The notes under the pieces are model-generated. The model had not been told where the DNA came from, did no database searches, and worked only from the letters and a program-made list of their open reading frames with translations. A stretch of DNA of 64,000 bases, from assembly GCF_900198405.1 (NCBI RefSeq), contig NZ_FZMR01000010.1, forward strand, positions 1-64,000, given 5' to 3'. Shown one piece after another: positions 1-10,230 of this stretch. Made by a program: the position numbers and the translations under genes. Source of the DNA: Helicobacter cetorum (GTDB taxonomy: Bacteria > Campylobacterota > Campylobacteria > Campylobacterales > Helicobacteraceae). Each line of letters begins with the position of its first letter. Within the stretch, counting starts at the first letter, position 1.

Positions 1-151
1 CTTATCTACTTATCTACTTAATTCTTATTTTTTACAATTTGTTAAATTATTCAACATATAATTCTAAAGTTTTCTACTTTTGGTTGTTTTTCACTCTTTG
101 TGAAATAAAGTCTAAAAGTAGGAAAAACTTTGTTACATATAAGGAAATTTT

Positions 152-733
152 ATGAAAAATTTCAAAGCTTTGAGTTTATGCGCTCTTTTAAGTTTAGGTG
201 TTTTTAGTCAAGTGGCTTATGCAGAAAAATTGCAAGATACCACTAATTACCCAGATTGGGTCAAAGCAAATCTCTTCGCTCAAGATAATCCGCTCAATCA
301 ATACATGGGTTCTGCGTCCATTACGGATAAACACCAATTTTTCTACGCTCAATATGTTCATTACGATGAAAAAATTTCTCCAGAAAAGAACGCTGAGAAG
401 ATTGCCCTACTAAGAGCTAGAATGAATGCTTATGGCACATTAGAATCTCTCTTTTTAGTTAAAAAAGCTCGCAAGCGTATCTATGAGGCACTCAAAACTA
501 AAAGTGAAAATATTGACACCATTTTTTATTTGATTGATTTTCTAGTATCTAAATCAGTGGTTATTGAAACTTTCACCGATAAGAAAGAAAATCGTGTGTA
601 TGTAATGACTCAATTCCCACGCATTCAGTCTAGTGACTTGGTCAATTTTTTGTCTCAAAAGGGTATTAAAATCTCTAAAGAAACTTCTAAAGATTTAAGC
701 ATGGTTTTAGAGAGCTTGCTTTTACTCTCATAA
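152..733 (+). CDS. Secreted hypothetical protein, possibly LPP20-like
   Basis: The 193-residue product begins with a clear signal peptide: a lysine pair, then a hydrophobic stretch to about residue 24, ending at AYA|E. No lipobox cysteine is visible, so a soluble periplasmic or secreted protein is likely. The mature part carries a G-S-A-S motif and an alanine/arginine-rich helix with RARMNAYGTL. This loosely recalls LPP20-type proteins of Helicobacter, but the resemblance is weak. The start is supported by AAGGAA seven bases upstream. The gene converges on rnhB, which ends 15 bases away. The function is unknown. Confidence 0.75.
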   Translation: MKNFKALSLCALLSLGVFSQVAYAEKLQDTTNYPDWVKANLFAQDNPLNQYMGSASITDKHQFFYAQYVHYDEKISPEKNAEKIALLRARMNAYGTLESLFLVKKARKRIYEALKTKSENIDTIFYLIDFLVSKSVVIETFTDKKENRVYVMTQFPRIQSSDLVNFLSQKGIKISKETSKDLSMVLESLLLLS

Positions 734-748
734 AAAGCTTATACAAGC

Positions 749-1342
749 CTATAGTGAGAACAAGGAGGGGGAGCTTTTGAGTGTAAAACTCTTTCTGTGA
801 AAGGGTGTTATTCCATATTGCCTTATCATATCCATATGCTTTTTAGTCCCATAACCACAATTTTTATTCCAGCCATATTGCGGATACAACGCATGCAAGT
901 CTAGCATTTCTCTATCTTTAGAAGTTTTAGCCAAGATGGATGCCATAGAAATTTGAATAATTTTATCATCGCCTTTAATGATAGCGTTTAAATTAGAGTA
1001 TTTTTGATTGAGACCAAATGTCGTATTTCCATCTATATAAATATTTTTAGTATAGGGGCTTAGATTTTCTAAGATTTCTTGTATAGCAAGTTTCAAGCAC
1101 GCCCCTAAACCCCAAGCATCAATTTCATCTACACTTTTTGTGGCGATATAGAATTTTACATCATCGCACGATTTGATTTTATCTTCTAAAACAAAGCGTT
1201 TCTTTTGAGTGAGTTTTTTGCTATCTTTTACGCCCATTTCTATAAACTCTAAGGCTATTTTTTCATCACACACTACCCCAGCTACAAAAAGCGAACCGGC
1301 TAAACACCCCCTCCCCGCCTCATCAATGCCTAAAGTTATCAA
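749..1342 (-). CDS. rnhB: Ribonuclease HII, start altered by island insertion
   Basis: RNase HII cuts RNA in RNA-DNA hybrids and removes misincorporated ribonucleotides. The 197-residue frame opens with the hallmark GIDEAGRG (first catalytic Asp-Glu), and continues with DSKKL, YIDGN and a later [14 protein letters not shown] motif ([11 protein letters not shown]). The catalytic residues look intact and the length suits the family. The odd part is the start. The gene's 5' end lies in a 135-bp direct repeat whose second copy, at 20960-21094, leads into ATG-ACT-TTA. Here that ATG is replaced by ATA, and the first usable start is TTG at 1342. The upstream island gene overlaps this start by 20 bases, so rnhB is probably now translated by coupling from the island operon. 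Confidence 0.93.
   Translation of the reverse strand: MITLGIDEAGRGCLAGSLFVAGVVCDEKIALEFIEMGVKDSKKLTQKKRFVLEDKIKSCDDVKFYIATKSVDEIDAWGLGACLKLAIQEILENLSPYTKNIYIDGNTTFGLNQKYSNLNAIIKGDDKIIQISMASILAKTSKDREMLDLHALYPQYGWNKNCGYGTKKHMDMIRQYGITPFHRKSFTLKSSPSLFSL
1202..1336. repeat. Left direct repeat of island (rnhB 5' end)
   Basis: This 135-bp segment matches 20960-21094 at a constant offset of 19758, with two mismatches (1209 g/c and 1313 c/a). Similarity stops abruptly at both edges. It is the 5' coding end of rnhB and marks the left island junction. The last four residues of the upstream CARF nuclease and its stop codon are read from this repeat in another frame. Confidence 0.95.
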
Positions 1343-3209
1343 TATAACCCTTAATGTTTTCTTTAAAATCTTTAGAAATAAACTTAATATTCAAGCTTTT
1401 AATTCTTTCTTGTATATTTGAACTCAAAAAAGTATCATTAGACATTAAAATGCACTTTGCATTTGCACCGCCAAAATTTTGAGTGTTGGTAGATAAATTA
1501 GCCAAAATCTCTTTGCCATTTTTTAATTTTCCACTCTTGCATTCTATGATGTAAAGATTTTTGCCATCACTAAAGACTATATCAAACTCTGCGTAAATAG
1601 ATGATTTAGATGATTTTAGCTCATTAATATTAATAGGGAAAAATCTTTGAGTTGTAATAGCATCAATATTCAAACGCATATTTAAGCGTAAATCATAAAT
1701 TATTTGCCTATCTAATAATTCTAATAACTCACAATAAATATATTCTTCAAACCAACCCCCTATAATATAATTTCTAAAATCATCTTCATCTTCTGAATAT
1801 TCAAGCTTGATTTCTTCTCCATCTACATTCACACAAACCCGATGGTTTTCATAGAGAATTTTAATGTTATTTTCACAAATATTTATTTTTTTATTGTTAG
1901 CATAGCTATCATTAATTTTTTGATAGAGATAAGCAAGGCGTGTGCGGCGTTTATACAATAAGTCGCTTAAAATTTTACGCTCCTTTATTTTATCTAAAAG
2001 CTTTTTATTGACAATACCATTTTGCTCTATTGTGTAATTTGGGGTGTGTAAATCTAAAAAAGTCTCTGTATCCTTAATGGGAATAGTTGGGATAGAAAAA
2101 GATTGAATTTCGCTTGTATTTTTAAAAAGTAGTAATTGCTGAGCCTTTTCTTCAATATAAAAATAAGATGCTTGAACCTTTTCTGATGCTTTTAGTCCTG
2201 CTAAAAACATCATTTTAGTGCCACCGGTTAGATTAAAACATAATTTTTTATCTTCTAAATTATGTTGTTTAATATAATTTAAAACTTTTTCATAAATATT
2301 TTTAGGCTCAAAAACATTCACTTCTATACAACTAAATGCATCAACATTAATTTTAAAACTTTCATTAGTCTTTTTGCGTTTTTTAAAAAATCCTTTTAAT
2401 TTTTTAACATTTTTTACGCTAGAAGTAACAAAAACATGTTTTTGGGCATTAAATTGACGCATTCCTAAAAAAATGGGCATTAACTGTTCCCCCAGAAAAT
2501 GAAAAATCACTTCAAAATCAAAATTATATTTTAAAAAATCTAAGGCTTTTAAACTTAACTCTTTGTTTTGTTTTTCATAATCTTGCTCACTTTTAACCGG
2601 TATTCTTTCTAAGTAAAAATCGTAATCATAATGCTTGGCAATACCTTGCGCCTGCTTAGCGCATTTTACATCATCCCATTTATAATGATTAGGACATTCT
2701 AAAGTATCTTCTCTTAAAATCTTAGTCTTATCCAAACAAGGACTAGAAATCCTATGCTCTTTAAACATTCTTTTTAACACATCTTCTGGAACTTGATGTG
2801 CATCAGGGCGTTCTTTAGTTATTTTTTGGGCTTTCAAATGCTCTTGTAATTCTCTAGGCTTAAAATCAACCAATAAAATTTTATAACCAAAGCTTCTAGC
2901 CGCATCTGTATAAGGTTTGCTTTGCCAAGATTCTAAATTAGTGTTATCGCACACCACAATATCTGTATTATCTTTTAAAGATTGTCTGAAAGCTTCTAAA
3001 TTTTGCCTATGATAATCATTAAGTTTTTCTAATTCAAAAACATAATGTCTAATGCCTTTTTCATCTGTTTGAATGAAATATTCATCAGTAGAATGAATAC
3101 TAATAGAATGCCCTAAACTTTTTGCTAATTCTTCAATCTTTTTAGTTAAAGAAGTCTTGCCCCCACCTGGAATGGCACGATTGATAACCACTAATTTATT
3201 CATTTTCAT
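1323..3209 (-). CDS. P-loop kinase / CARF / PD-(D/E)XK nuclease fusion
   Basis: Three parts can be read in 628 residues. Residues 1-170 are a polynucleotide-kinase-like P-loop domain, with PGGGKTS near residue 14 and the CDNTNLESW motif typical of the AAA_33/PNK group. Around residues 230-370 is a CARF (DUF1887) fold with the ligand motif NLTGGTK near 326. The C-terminus has a PD-(D/E)XK nuclease with EFDIVF near 540 and IIECKSGK near 555. The last two parts match Can2/Card1, a nuclease switched on by cyclic oligonucleotides. The kinase fusion is unusual and could act on RNA ends. It is the last gene of the island operon, overlaps its upstream neighbour by 14 bases, and takes its stop codon from the rnhB repeat. 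No CRISPR array is present. Confidence 0.8.
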   Translation of the reverse strand: MKMNKLVVINRAIPGGGKTSLTKKIEELAKSLGHSISIHSTDEYFIQTDEKGIRHYVFELEKLNDYHRQNLEAFRQSLKDNTDIVVCDNTNLESWQSKPYTDAARSFGYKILLVDFKPRELQEHLKAQKITKERPDAHQVPEDVLKRMFKEHRISSPCLDKTKILREDTLECPNHYKWDDVKCAKQAQGIAKHYDYDFYLERIPVKSEQDYEKQNKELSLKALDFLKYNFDFEVIFHFLGEQLMPIFLGMRQFNAQKHVFVTSSVKNVKKLKGFFKKRKKTNESFKINVDAFSCIEVNVFEPKNIYEKVLNYIKQHNLEDKKLCFNLTGGTKMMFLAGLKASEKVQASYFYIEEKAQQLLLFKNTSEIQSFSIPTIPIKDTETFLDLHTPNYTIEQNGIVNKKLLDKIKERKILSDLLYKRRTRLAYLYQKINDSYANNKKINICENNIKILYENHRVCVNVDGEEIKLEYSEDEDDFRNYIIGGWFEEYIYCELLELLDRQIIYDLRLNMRLNIDAITTQRFFPININELKSSKSSIYAEFDIVFSDGKNLYIIECKSGKLKNGKEILANLSTNTQNFGGANAKCILMSNDTFLSSNIQERIKSLNIKFISKDFKENIKGYIDNFRH

Positions 3210-6200
3210 CTATTCCTTTAATTTCAATTCCAACACCTTGTAAATCCCCCCTTAAATACAAGCGCAATGCCAATAATAAAGACGGAATACTTTCATCAAA
3301 ACCTTGAGTTTTTAACTCTAATTTTACAAAACTTTTAATTTCAATCTTATTTTCTATCGCCTTATCTATACCATCCAATAAACGCATGGTTTTTTCACTT
3401 TCAGGGATTAAATCTAATTGTCTTTGCGTGTTACGATAAATCAAAAAGGCTAGCAACAACTCACACGCACTGCTAAAATAAAATGATTTGGGATTTTTTA
3501 GGCATACTTCTATACATTTTAAAAAACCTTTCTGTTGTTTTAAACTTGTTAGATTTATAAAATTCTTTAAAAAATTTTCATTACTCCAACTCGCTTGGGC
3601 TAAAATTTTTAGTATTTTAAAACAAACATCTTCATTTTTATTACGATGAGATTTAAAAAAACAATCTATAAGTTTTTTAAAAATCTCTTTTTGAAAGCCT
3701 TTATTAAGAGACCCAAAACATTTGCTTAATAAAAAAGAAGTAGAAGACAATTGAATAAATTCTTGTTGTAATTTTATGGGCATACTATCGTTCAAATAAC
3801 CAAAAAAGTTTAAAAGCGTATCTTTAAATTCTTTAGTTATTGTTGGGTCAAAATAATACTTTTCTAAACGCTTTAAATACTCTTTAAAAGGATTTGTAAA
3901 ACTAGGATTTAAAGTTTCTAATTCTATAAGCGTATAATGTGAAAAGATTTTTAAACACGGATAATTAATGTTTTTAAGCGCTTTTATTCTATCTTTTTCT
4001 TTAACAGCTTGGGGTATTTTTTGATAATGATTTTTAGCTATATTGGATAAAATCATTTCTTTATTTTCTTTTAAATTTTCTTTTAAGCCATAAATTCTTC
4101 CTTGATATTTATTAGCATCGTTTTTATCCTTAGATACTTCTAAACACACTTGCACGCCTTGTGAAAGTTGCTCTATTTTTACCTCTTTTTCAAATTGATT
4201 GCTATGACAAAAGACTTCTTTATCTTCTGTTTTAACTATACAAAAATGAGCGTTATTTTTATCTTTTTTTATCCATAAAATTTCGCCATATTCTAGTTTC
4301 TTCTCTAATGCTTCTAAATGCTTTAGCATCCACTCAAACAAATTAGATTTTTTGCCTGTTTTAGGATTAAAATCTTTTTTTAATTCATCAAGGCTTAGTT
4401 TTTTAGTAAAACTAGGTGTAGGGAGTTCAATACCATTTGAATTAATTTGTTCCCATTCTATAGAAATGCCACACAAATTTTTATTGCTAGGCTTAAATTC
4501 TAAAAGATAATTAAACTCTGTGCTGGTGTCATAAGTGAGTGTGAGATTATATTCTTCATCATTTTTTAAAGGAAAATCTTTAGAGACAATCTTGCCACAA
4601 TAAGCAATTTTTTCATCTCCTAAAATTAAAGGTAAGGCAATGCTTCCTGCATTTTTAGGGACGATAAAAGGCGTTTTGATTTCTAAAATTTCTTTATCTT
4701 CTAAACTTGTTTTATCTTTAATGATTTCAAAATTTGTAAAACGCCCCTTTTGTATCACTTCCATAGAAAGTTTAGGCAAGCATTCTTTATACAAAATAAT
4801 GCCTTGTTTTTCTAGCTCTAAGGCTTCTTTAAATTTTTTTAAAGCTTGTTCGATACATAAAGGCTCATCTTTTAAAATATAATCTTCTTTTGAAACATCA
4901 CTTTTTTGTCTTTCTAAAACCAAACCACGATGATTAAAAGTTTTATTTTTTTCTTTTTCTAGGTGTTTAACGACTAAATCTGTGTTGTTATAACGCAAAC
5001 GCTCATTTTCTTGCAATATATTTTCAAGCAATTTACTAAGACCCAAAGCAACGCTTTTAGGATAAAATTTTGCGTCCTTAAAATACAAGCTTATTTTATG
5101 TTTAATCTTAGCAAATTCAAAACTTTTAATTTCATCATCTAATAAATAATATAATTTTTCTATTTTATAACGCTCTTTAAAGTCTTTCATAAAAGCTTCT
5201 ACAAGATTTTCATCATAGTTTTTAAGAGCGTTGGCTAAATAGCCTTTTTTATCTACTTCAAACTTAGTATTATTAGCATTGATATAAATATTATCTATTT
5301 GTTTTTTGGCTAAAAGAGGGAGTTGCTCTATTTCTATTTTTTTATCATTTCTAACTAATAGTGCAAAAGGTTCAGAACTAAACATATCAATATAAATTTC
5401 TTTATACACTTCTTTACACAATTCAAGTTGAGGGATTTTTTGATTTAAATTTATGGGTTGATTTAATTTTTTTTCTAAAAATTCTTTAACCCTTAAACGC
5501 ATGTCTTCAAATAATAAATCTTTAATTGAAAAATCATCTTTAATCAATGTTTGTAAATCTTTTTCATCTTTAATCAATATCGGCTCAACCTCTAAAGAGG
5601 TGTAAAATTGAGCTTGATATAAATACTCCAAATAAAAAATCTGCTCTAAGCTCATCTGTGGCAATGACTCTATGTCATCATTAAGCCAGTTATAAGCTTT
5701 AAAAATGCGTTTGTAATGCTTGTGAAAATGCAATAAATTATTAGGGATAATGGCTTGCTTTTCATCAATTTGTTGGGCCATTTCACTCTTTAAAAATATT
5801 TTTATATTTAAAATTAGTTCTTCAAAAACTTGTTGGAATTCATTTTCACGCAAATTGATTATTCTTAAAAGCTCTTTCACAAAACGCTTTAAAAATCTAT
5901 TTTCATGTGTATTGACATTCGTATAACGCTTGATGCTCAACACCTTATTGTCATACAATTTTTCTTTTAAGCTGCGACCCGGTCGCTTGGCTAAATATAG
6001 TGCACATTTAGCGTCAAATTCCCTAGCCTTTTCTAAAGGCATTTTAAGATACTCTCTGCAAATATTCGTGTTTAAATTGTTAAAAATAGCCTTTAAGGCT
6101 GGTTCTACAAATTTGCATAAGAAATACAAATCATCTTTATAAGGCTTTTTTGCATAATCAAATTGTGCGATATTTTCTAAAACACTAAATAAATCTTTAT

Positions 6201-6306
6201 ATTCAAAAGAAGCGCTAAAATAATCAAAAAAAGCAATCGCCCTTAAAAAACTAAGTGTCTTTAAACGCTCTTTATTATTAGGGGCGTATAGTTCTTCTAG
6301 TCCCAT
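3196..6306 (-). CDS. DUF2357 (McrC-like) large protein
   Basis: The product has 1036 residues. Its N-terminal third has the pattern of DUF2357 proteins, notably VNTHENRFLKRFVKELL near residue 130, the counterpart of the ENRF segment in McrC-like partners of McrB ATPases. The middle looks mixed alpha/beta (residues about 480-750). The C-terminal third is a run of helices resembling HEAT-type repeats. I could not find a convincing PD-(D/E)XK nuclease motif, although McrC homologues usually have one; the nuclease may be supplied by the next gene. It starts one base after the stop of the McrB-like gene, so the two form an McrB/McrC-like pair. By analogy it is the effector or scaffold of a type IV restriction-like complex. 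Confidence 0.6.
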   Translation of the reverse strand: MGLEELYAPNNKERLKTLSFLRAIAFFDYFSASFEYKDLFSVLENIAQFDYAKKPYKDDLYFLCKFVEPALKAIFNNLNTNICREYLKMPLEKAREFDAKCALYLAKRPGRSLKEKLYDNKVLSIKRYTNVNTHENRFLKRFVKELLRIINLRENEFQQVFEELILNIKIFLKSEMAQQIDEKQAIIPNNLLHFHKHYKRIFKAYNWLNDDIESLPQMSLEQIFYLEYLYQAQFYTSLEVEPILIKDEKDLQTLIKDDFSIKDLLFEDMRLRVKEFLEKKLNQPINLNQKIPQLELCKEVYKEIYIDMFSSEPFALLVRNDKKIEIEQLPLLAKKQIDNIYINANNTKFEVDKKGYLANALKNYDENLVEAFMKDFKERYKIEKLYYLLDDEIKSFEFAKIKHKISLYFKDAKFYPKSVALGLSKLLENILQENERLRYNNTDLVVKHLEKEKNKTFNHRGLVLERQKSDVSKEDYILKDEPLCIEQALKKFKEALELEKQGIILYKECLPKLSMEVIQKGRFTNFEIIKDKTSLEDKEILEIKTPFIVPKNAGSIALPLILGDEKIAYCGKIVSKDFPLKNDEEYNLTLTYDTSTEFNYLLEFKPSNKNLCGISIEWEQINSNGIELPTPSFTKKLSLDELKKDFNPKTGKKSNLFEWMLKHLEALEKKLEYGEILWIKKDKNNAHFCIVKTEDKEVFCHSNQFEKEVKIEQLSQGVQVCLEVSKDKNDANKYQGRIYGLKENLKENKEMILSNIAKNHYQKIPQAVKEKDRIKALKNINYPCLKIFSHYTLIELETLNPSFTNPFKEYLKRLEKYYFDPTITKEFKDTLLNFFGYLNDSMPIKLQQEFIQLSSTSFLLSKCFGSLNKGFQKEIFKKLIDCFFKSHRNKNEDVCFKILKILAQASWSNENFLKNFINLTSLKQQKGFLKCIEVCLKNPKSFYFSSACELLLAFLIYRNTQRQLDLIPESEKTMRLLDGIDKAIENKIEIKSFVKLELKTQGFDESIPSLLLALRLYLRGDLQGVGIEIKGIDENE

Positions 6307-6307
6307 T

Positions 6308-8482
6308 CTACTTGTTTATCTCACTGATTATTTTTTCATATTCGTTATCATTCAAATAACTAGCGCTATTAAAGACAAATTGATTAAAATCATTTTCCAT
6401 AGCTTGTTCAAAATCTTTAACCACATTAAAATCCTTTAATAAGTCTTGAATATTTTTTAAATGGTTATTTTTGCGTGTCTCAACCCCTCTAAGTTTAGGA
6501 AAAATCTTTAAAATCAAGCATTCTTCATAGACATATTTTAAAGCCTTATCTTTATCATTAGCGTATTTGACTAAAGGGTGATTGTGCATATAAGCGCTCA
6601 TGCTCTGCCATACCCTATGTCCGATACTTCTAGAACAAGCGCTCAAATTTTCATTAATTCGTTCGGTTAGTGTTTTGTATTTTTTTAGTTTATTCTCTAA
6701 ATCACCCTTTTTATTTATCCAACTAGAAAAAACTTCAGCCTTTAAATAATTATTATTATCTAAAAGGCGTTTTTGTTGCTTGCTTTTCAAATCTTTAGGT
6801 CTTTCAAAGTTTAAGCAAAACGCCCTATCTAGCACCTTATCGCTTAACATTTTTGTGCTTTCATCTTCATTCATTGTGCCTACAAACAATAAATTATCTC
6901 TTAAGGGCAATTCCCAAGTCAAACCGGTGCCTAGCTTAATGCTAACATTAGTTTCTTTAGAGCGCTTAATCTCTAATTTACTCAAAAACTCCGCAAAATA
7001 CAATTCAATATGAGCTAAATTCATTTCATCTAATAAAACAATATTCATTGATTCTTTTAAACTACAATCTAACTCCTCTTTATCCAAGGCAGTTTGGATA
7101 AAAAAGCGTAAAAACTCTGTCGCATCAAATTTATTTTCTATCGCATTAAAATACCCCATTAAGGATTCTGGGCTATCCCAAGTAGGCTGCACGGCAATGC
7201 TTAAAAAATTTAACCCTCCAAAATGCGCATAGAGCTTAGGTAATTCAGATTTTCCTGTCCCACTCACACCACTTAACACGCTTAGTGGCGATAAAGAAGC
7301 ACTTTTTAAAGCGGTATGGAACATATACAACAAACGCTTAGGATAAAATACATGAAATTTTTGCATGCCTTCCTCTATATCATTTAAAAACTTTAATTCA
7401 TCTTTATCAGTGATATCTGAAGGGGTTTTTAAAGTTTTAGGGCTAGCTTTTATGATTTGTTCTTTAATGTTATTCTTGCGTTTGTCAAAATCTTCTACGC
7501 CCGCATAAATATTTTTCAGATTTTCAAATTTTTCCTTAAGTTCATTCAATTCAGCCTGTAAGGCTGTGTTTCTAGCTAAAAGTCCTTGATATAGATTATC
7601 GTTATGTTCTTTTTGAGCTTGAATATTTTCTAATCCCCTAAGTTTTTCTTCTAACTCTTTTATTGTTTCATCTCTTGGGTCAAGTTTATTTTTTTCATTT
7701 TCTAAGCTTTGGATTTTATTTTTTAACTCTTCGTTATCTTTAAACAATTCGTTTTTATGCTCTTCTAATAGCCTTTTATCTTGTTCTAATTTTTCCCTAT
7801 TAAAATCGCTTTGTAAATCAATTTGTGCTTCTAGCTCCCTTTTTTCTTGTCTTAAACCTCTAATTTCTCTTTGGATAGCATCTAGTTGCTGATTTAAGCC
7901 ACTATTTTCTTCTTTTAAACGCTCCATTTCTCTTTCTTTGCCCTTTTTAATCTCTTCTTCTCTTTGTTTCATATGATTTTCAAATGCTTGTTTTTTTGCA
8001 TTAAATTGCTGTTTTTCCAATTTTAATTGCTCTTTTGTTTGCAAGATTTCATTAAGTTGTTTTGCATAGCCACTAAAACTTTGTTCCCATTGTGCTAATT
8101 GAGTGTCAAATTGCGTTTTAAGATTATTTTCTAGCTTATTAGAACATTCTTGGATGCTTTCTAACTTCTTTTTGTAGTCTTTATTAAGATACTCTTGTTG
8201 TTCTTGTATTTCTTTATTAACTCTCTCTAGTATTGACTCTTTTTGCTTTCTCTCATAAGCTAGCAAGCTTTCTTTAACTTTTTGCTCTAATTCTTTTTTA
8301 AAGACTTCTTTATTTTGCATAAAGTTTTCAAATTCTTGCTTGTCTTTTAAATAAGCGTCTTTATCATTTTGAAAACCCTCTTTTTCTTGCTTGAATTTGT
8401 CAATATTTATTTTAAGTTGCTTTTGTATTTCATTTAACTTAGTTTCTCTTTCATTTAACTCTAACTCTTTATTTTCACTCAT
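6308..8482 (-). CDS. Coiled-coil McrB-like AAA+ NTPase
   Basis: Residues 1 to about 345 are almost pure heptad coiled coil, rich in E, K, Q and L. They are followed by an AAA+ domain with Walker A GVSGTGKSEL near 404, Walker B NIVLLDEMNLAH near 479, and the McrB-type block FVGTMNEDES followed by DRAF. McrB proteins are GTP-driven motors that feed a McrC nuclease. A long coiled coil fused to McrB is the defining feature of the CoCoNuT branch of type IV restriction (CnuB, as I recall the name). It overlaps the HEPN candidate upstream by 4 bases and abuts the DUF2357 gene downstream. NTPase assignment is firm; target (RNA or DNA) is inferred. Confidence 0.85.
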   Translation of the reverse strand: MSENKELELNERETKLNEIQKQLKINIDKFKQEKEGFQNDKDAYLKDKQEFENFMQNKEVFKKELEQKVKESLLAYERKQKESILERVNKEIQEQQEYLNKDYKKKLESIQECSNKLENNLKTQFDTQLAQWEQSFSGYAKQLNEILQTKEQLKLEKQQFNAKKQAFENHMKQREEEIKKGKEREMERLKEENSGLNQQLDAIQREIRGLRQEKRELEAQIDLQSDFNREKLEQDKRLLEEHKNELFKDNEELKNKIQSLENEKNKLDPRDETIKELEEKLRGLENIQAQKEHNDNLYQGLLARNTALQAELNELKEKFENLKNIYAGVEDFDKRKNNIKEQIIKASPKTLKTPSDITDKDELKFLNDIEEGMQKFHVFYPKRLLYMFHTALKSASLSPLSVLSGVSGTGKSELPKLYAHFGGLNFLSIAVQPTWDSPESLMGYFNAIENKFDATEFLRFFIQTALDKEELDCSLKESMNIVLLDEMNLAHIELYFAEFLSKLEIKRSKETNVSIKLGTGLTWELPLRDNLLFVGTMNEDESTKMLSDKVLDRAFCLNFERPKDLKSKQQKRLLDNNNYLKAEVFSSWINKKGDLENKLKKYKTLTERINENLSACSRSIGHRVWQSMSAYMHNHPLVKYANDKDKALKYVYEECLILKIFPKLRGVETRKNNHLKNIQDLLKDFNVVKDFEQAMENDFNQFVFNSASYLNDNEYEKIISEINK

Positions 8483-10230
8483 TGATTCTCCTTTGGATAT
8501 AATTTACTTGCCATTTTTTTAAAATATTCTAACGCTTGTTGTTCCAACTCTTCTAACTTCTTTATTTCTAGTTTTTCAAGTTTCTTAGTCATTTTATGCC
8601 CATGCCCTCTTAAAGCAATAAGCTCAGCGATAAAAACTAGCCATTCTTGGACTTTTTCAAACACGCTCTCAAAATACCCACAACTAAGCAATACTAATAC
8701 ATACGCTCCTAAACTTGCATGCTTGTATTTGAACGCATTTTCTAAAAAACTCTCTCTCACTTCTTCTAAAGATTTATTAAGCTTATAAGAAGAGTTTTTT
8801 AAAATTTCATTTTTGGTTTTAAAATCAAGTTTAGGTTGTTTTTTGATAGCCTTTATAAGAATGGTTTCAAAAATCTTATAAAGATTTAAGATTATTTCTT
8901 CTCTATCTTTATTATTTTTGGCAAGATTAACCCCCACAAAACACTCAAACAAGGATTTAGGGAGATTTAAATTTGATAGTTGGATTTGAGCATCAATCTC
9001 TGCATTTTTTCTATAATGAGATTTTTCTTTAATATTTTCTCTATCTTTAATCAAAGGGTTTTCTAAAAGATTTTCTATTAAAAAATAGATTTCATCTCTA
9101 TATCTTTCTAATTCTATTCTGGTTAAGAAATTATCATCTTTTAATTCCCCTCCATGCTTAGTTGCGCCTCTACACTTTTTTAAATCGTTTAAATCTCGCA
9201 AAAAACTGGGATAATTTTTAGCCAAACTTTGCATAACTTTTTCATGATGCAATAATAAAGCGTTTAATTTATTGTCTTGCAAAACATTTAAGCATTTTTC
9301 AAAGCCTAAATGACTAGCTATAGCTTGAGTATCTTTTGAGATTGCAAGGCATGTGGCAACACTTTGTGATATTTTTTCATCTTCAAAAATTTGTTCATAA
9401 ACATCATGTAAAGCCCCACAAATTTTTAGCTTTTTGTCATTTGTATCCAAATTAGATAAGTGTTTTTCAATAATACTTAATCTGTCATCAAATGCCATAG
9501 GTTTTTCAAACACTTTAATGCGTTTTGTTTCTTTATATCCGCCATTTTGAACATATTGTCTTTTGCTTAAATTTTCAATAAATTTAGGATTGCTCCCCTT
9601 TAATTTTTCTGCCATTTTAATAGGGTGATTCTTGCATTCTATTCTTAACCCATTATCATTAAACGCTTTAGCATGCAAGTAATAAACCCCCTCTAAAGGG
9701 TTAGAATATATTGGCTTTGCATAACGCAAAATATCTTGTTGATGGTATTTTATAGATGTTTTTATAGTCTCTTTTAGCATTTCTGTTCTATTATGTGGTA
9801 GTTTATGTTCTTTTGAGTAATACAAGCTCTCTGCTTTAATAGGCTCATTATCTATATAAAACTCCACTTGATTATTTTTTAGCTTATTTCCCTTTCTAAC
9901 TCTACACTCTAAATCTACAAAATGTAAAAACTCTTCATTAATTAAGTTATAATAAAAATTTGTATAAATTTTTTTATACTCTTCGTGTATTTTAGTCTCA
10001 ATTTTTTCTAAAATAAGCTCCATTAAAGGCTCTAGCTCCCCCTTGAAGCCTAAAAAATCCTTTAATTCTTTGTCTTTTATTCCTGATTCTTTCAATTTTA
10101 AAGCGCACTTTTCTATTGTGTTTAAACCTAAATCATTATAGGCAACTTCTAATTCTACACAATAAACTTTACAAGGAATTAAGAGGTGTTTGTCGCAATA
10201 AAAATCATTTTCAAAACTAACAATTTTCAT
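8479..10230 (-). CDS. Candidate HEPN-domain RNase of the McrB-like set
   Basis: This 583-residue protein is not recognised in full. Its helical second half holds CRGATKHGG near residue 352, an R-x4-H motif like the active site of HEPN RNases, within a helix pair followed by a run of acidic and aromatic helices. A second, poorer candidate, ALRGHGHK, lies near residue 540. The N-terminal half is mixed and unassigned. HEPN proteins usually accompany CoCoNuT McrB/McrC homologues, and this gene sits between the helicase and the McrB-like gene with 4-base overlaps on both sides. If correct it would cleave RNA when the system fires. The motif is short, so the call stays tentative. Confidence 0.45.
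   Translation of the reverse strand: MKIVSFENDFYCDKHLLIPCKVYCVELEVAYNDLGLNTIEKCALKLKESGIKDKELKDFLGFKGELEPLMELILEKIETKIHEEYKKIYTNFYYNLINEEFLHFVDLECRVRKGNKLKNNQVEFYIDNEPIKAESLYYSKEHKLPHNRTEMLKETIKTSIKYHQQDILRYAKPIYSNPLEGVYYLHAKAFNDNGLRIECKNHPIKMAEKLKGSNPKFIENLSKRQYVQNGGYKETKRIKVFEKPMAFDDRLSIIEKHLSNLDTNDKKLKICGALHDVYEQIFEDEKISQSVATCLAISKDTQAIASHLGFEKCLNVLQDNKLNALLLHHEKVMQSLAKNYPSFLRDLNDLKKCRGATKHGGELKDDNFLTRIELERYRDEIYFLIENLLENPLIKDRENIKEKSHYRKNAEIDAQIQLSNLNLPKSLFECFVGVNLAKNNKDREEIILNLYKIFETILIKAIKKQPKLDFKTKNEILKNSSYKLNKSLEEVRESFLENAFKYKHASLGAYVLVLLSCGYFESVFEKVQEWLVFIAELIALRGHGHKMTKKLEKLEIKKLEELEQQALEYFKKMASKLYPKENQ

Noticed and set aside
1..151. Short tandem units (TATCTACT twice) at the left edge as a repeat locus
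   Set aside because: Only two units are visible and the window edge cuts the context.
1323..3209. CARF protein as a sign of a type III CRISPR system
   Set aside because: No cas genes and no repeat-spacer array are present in the window; the operon partners are McrB- and TerY-type.
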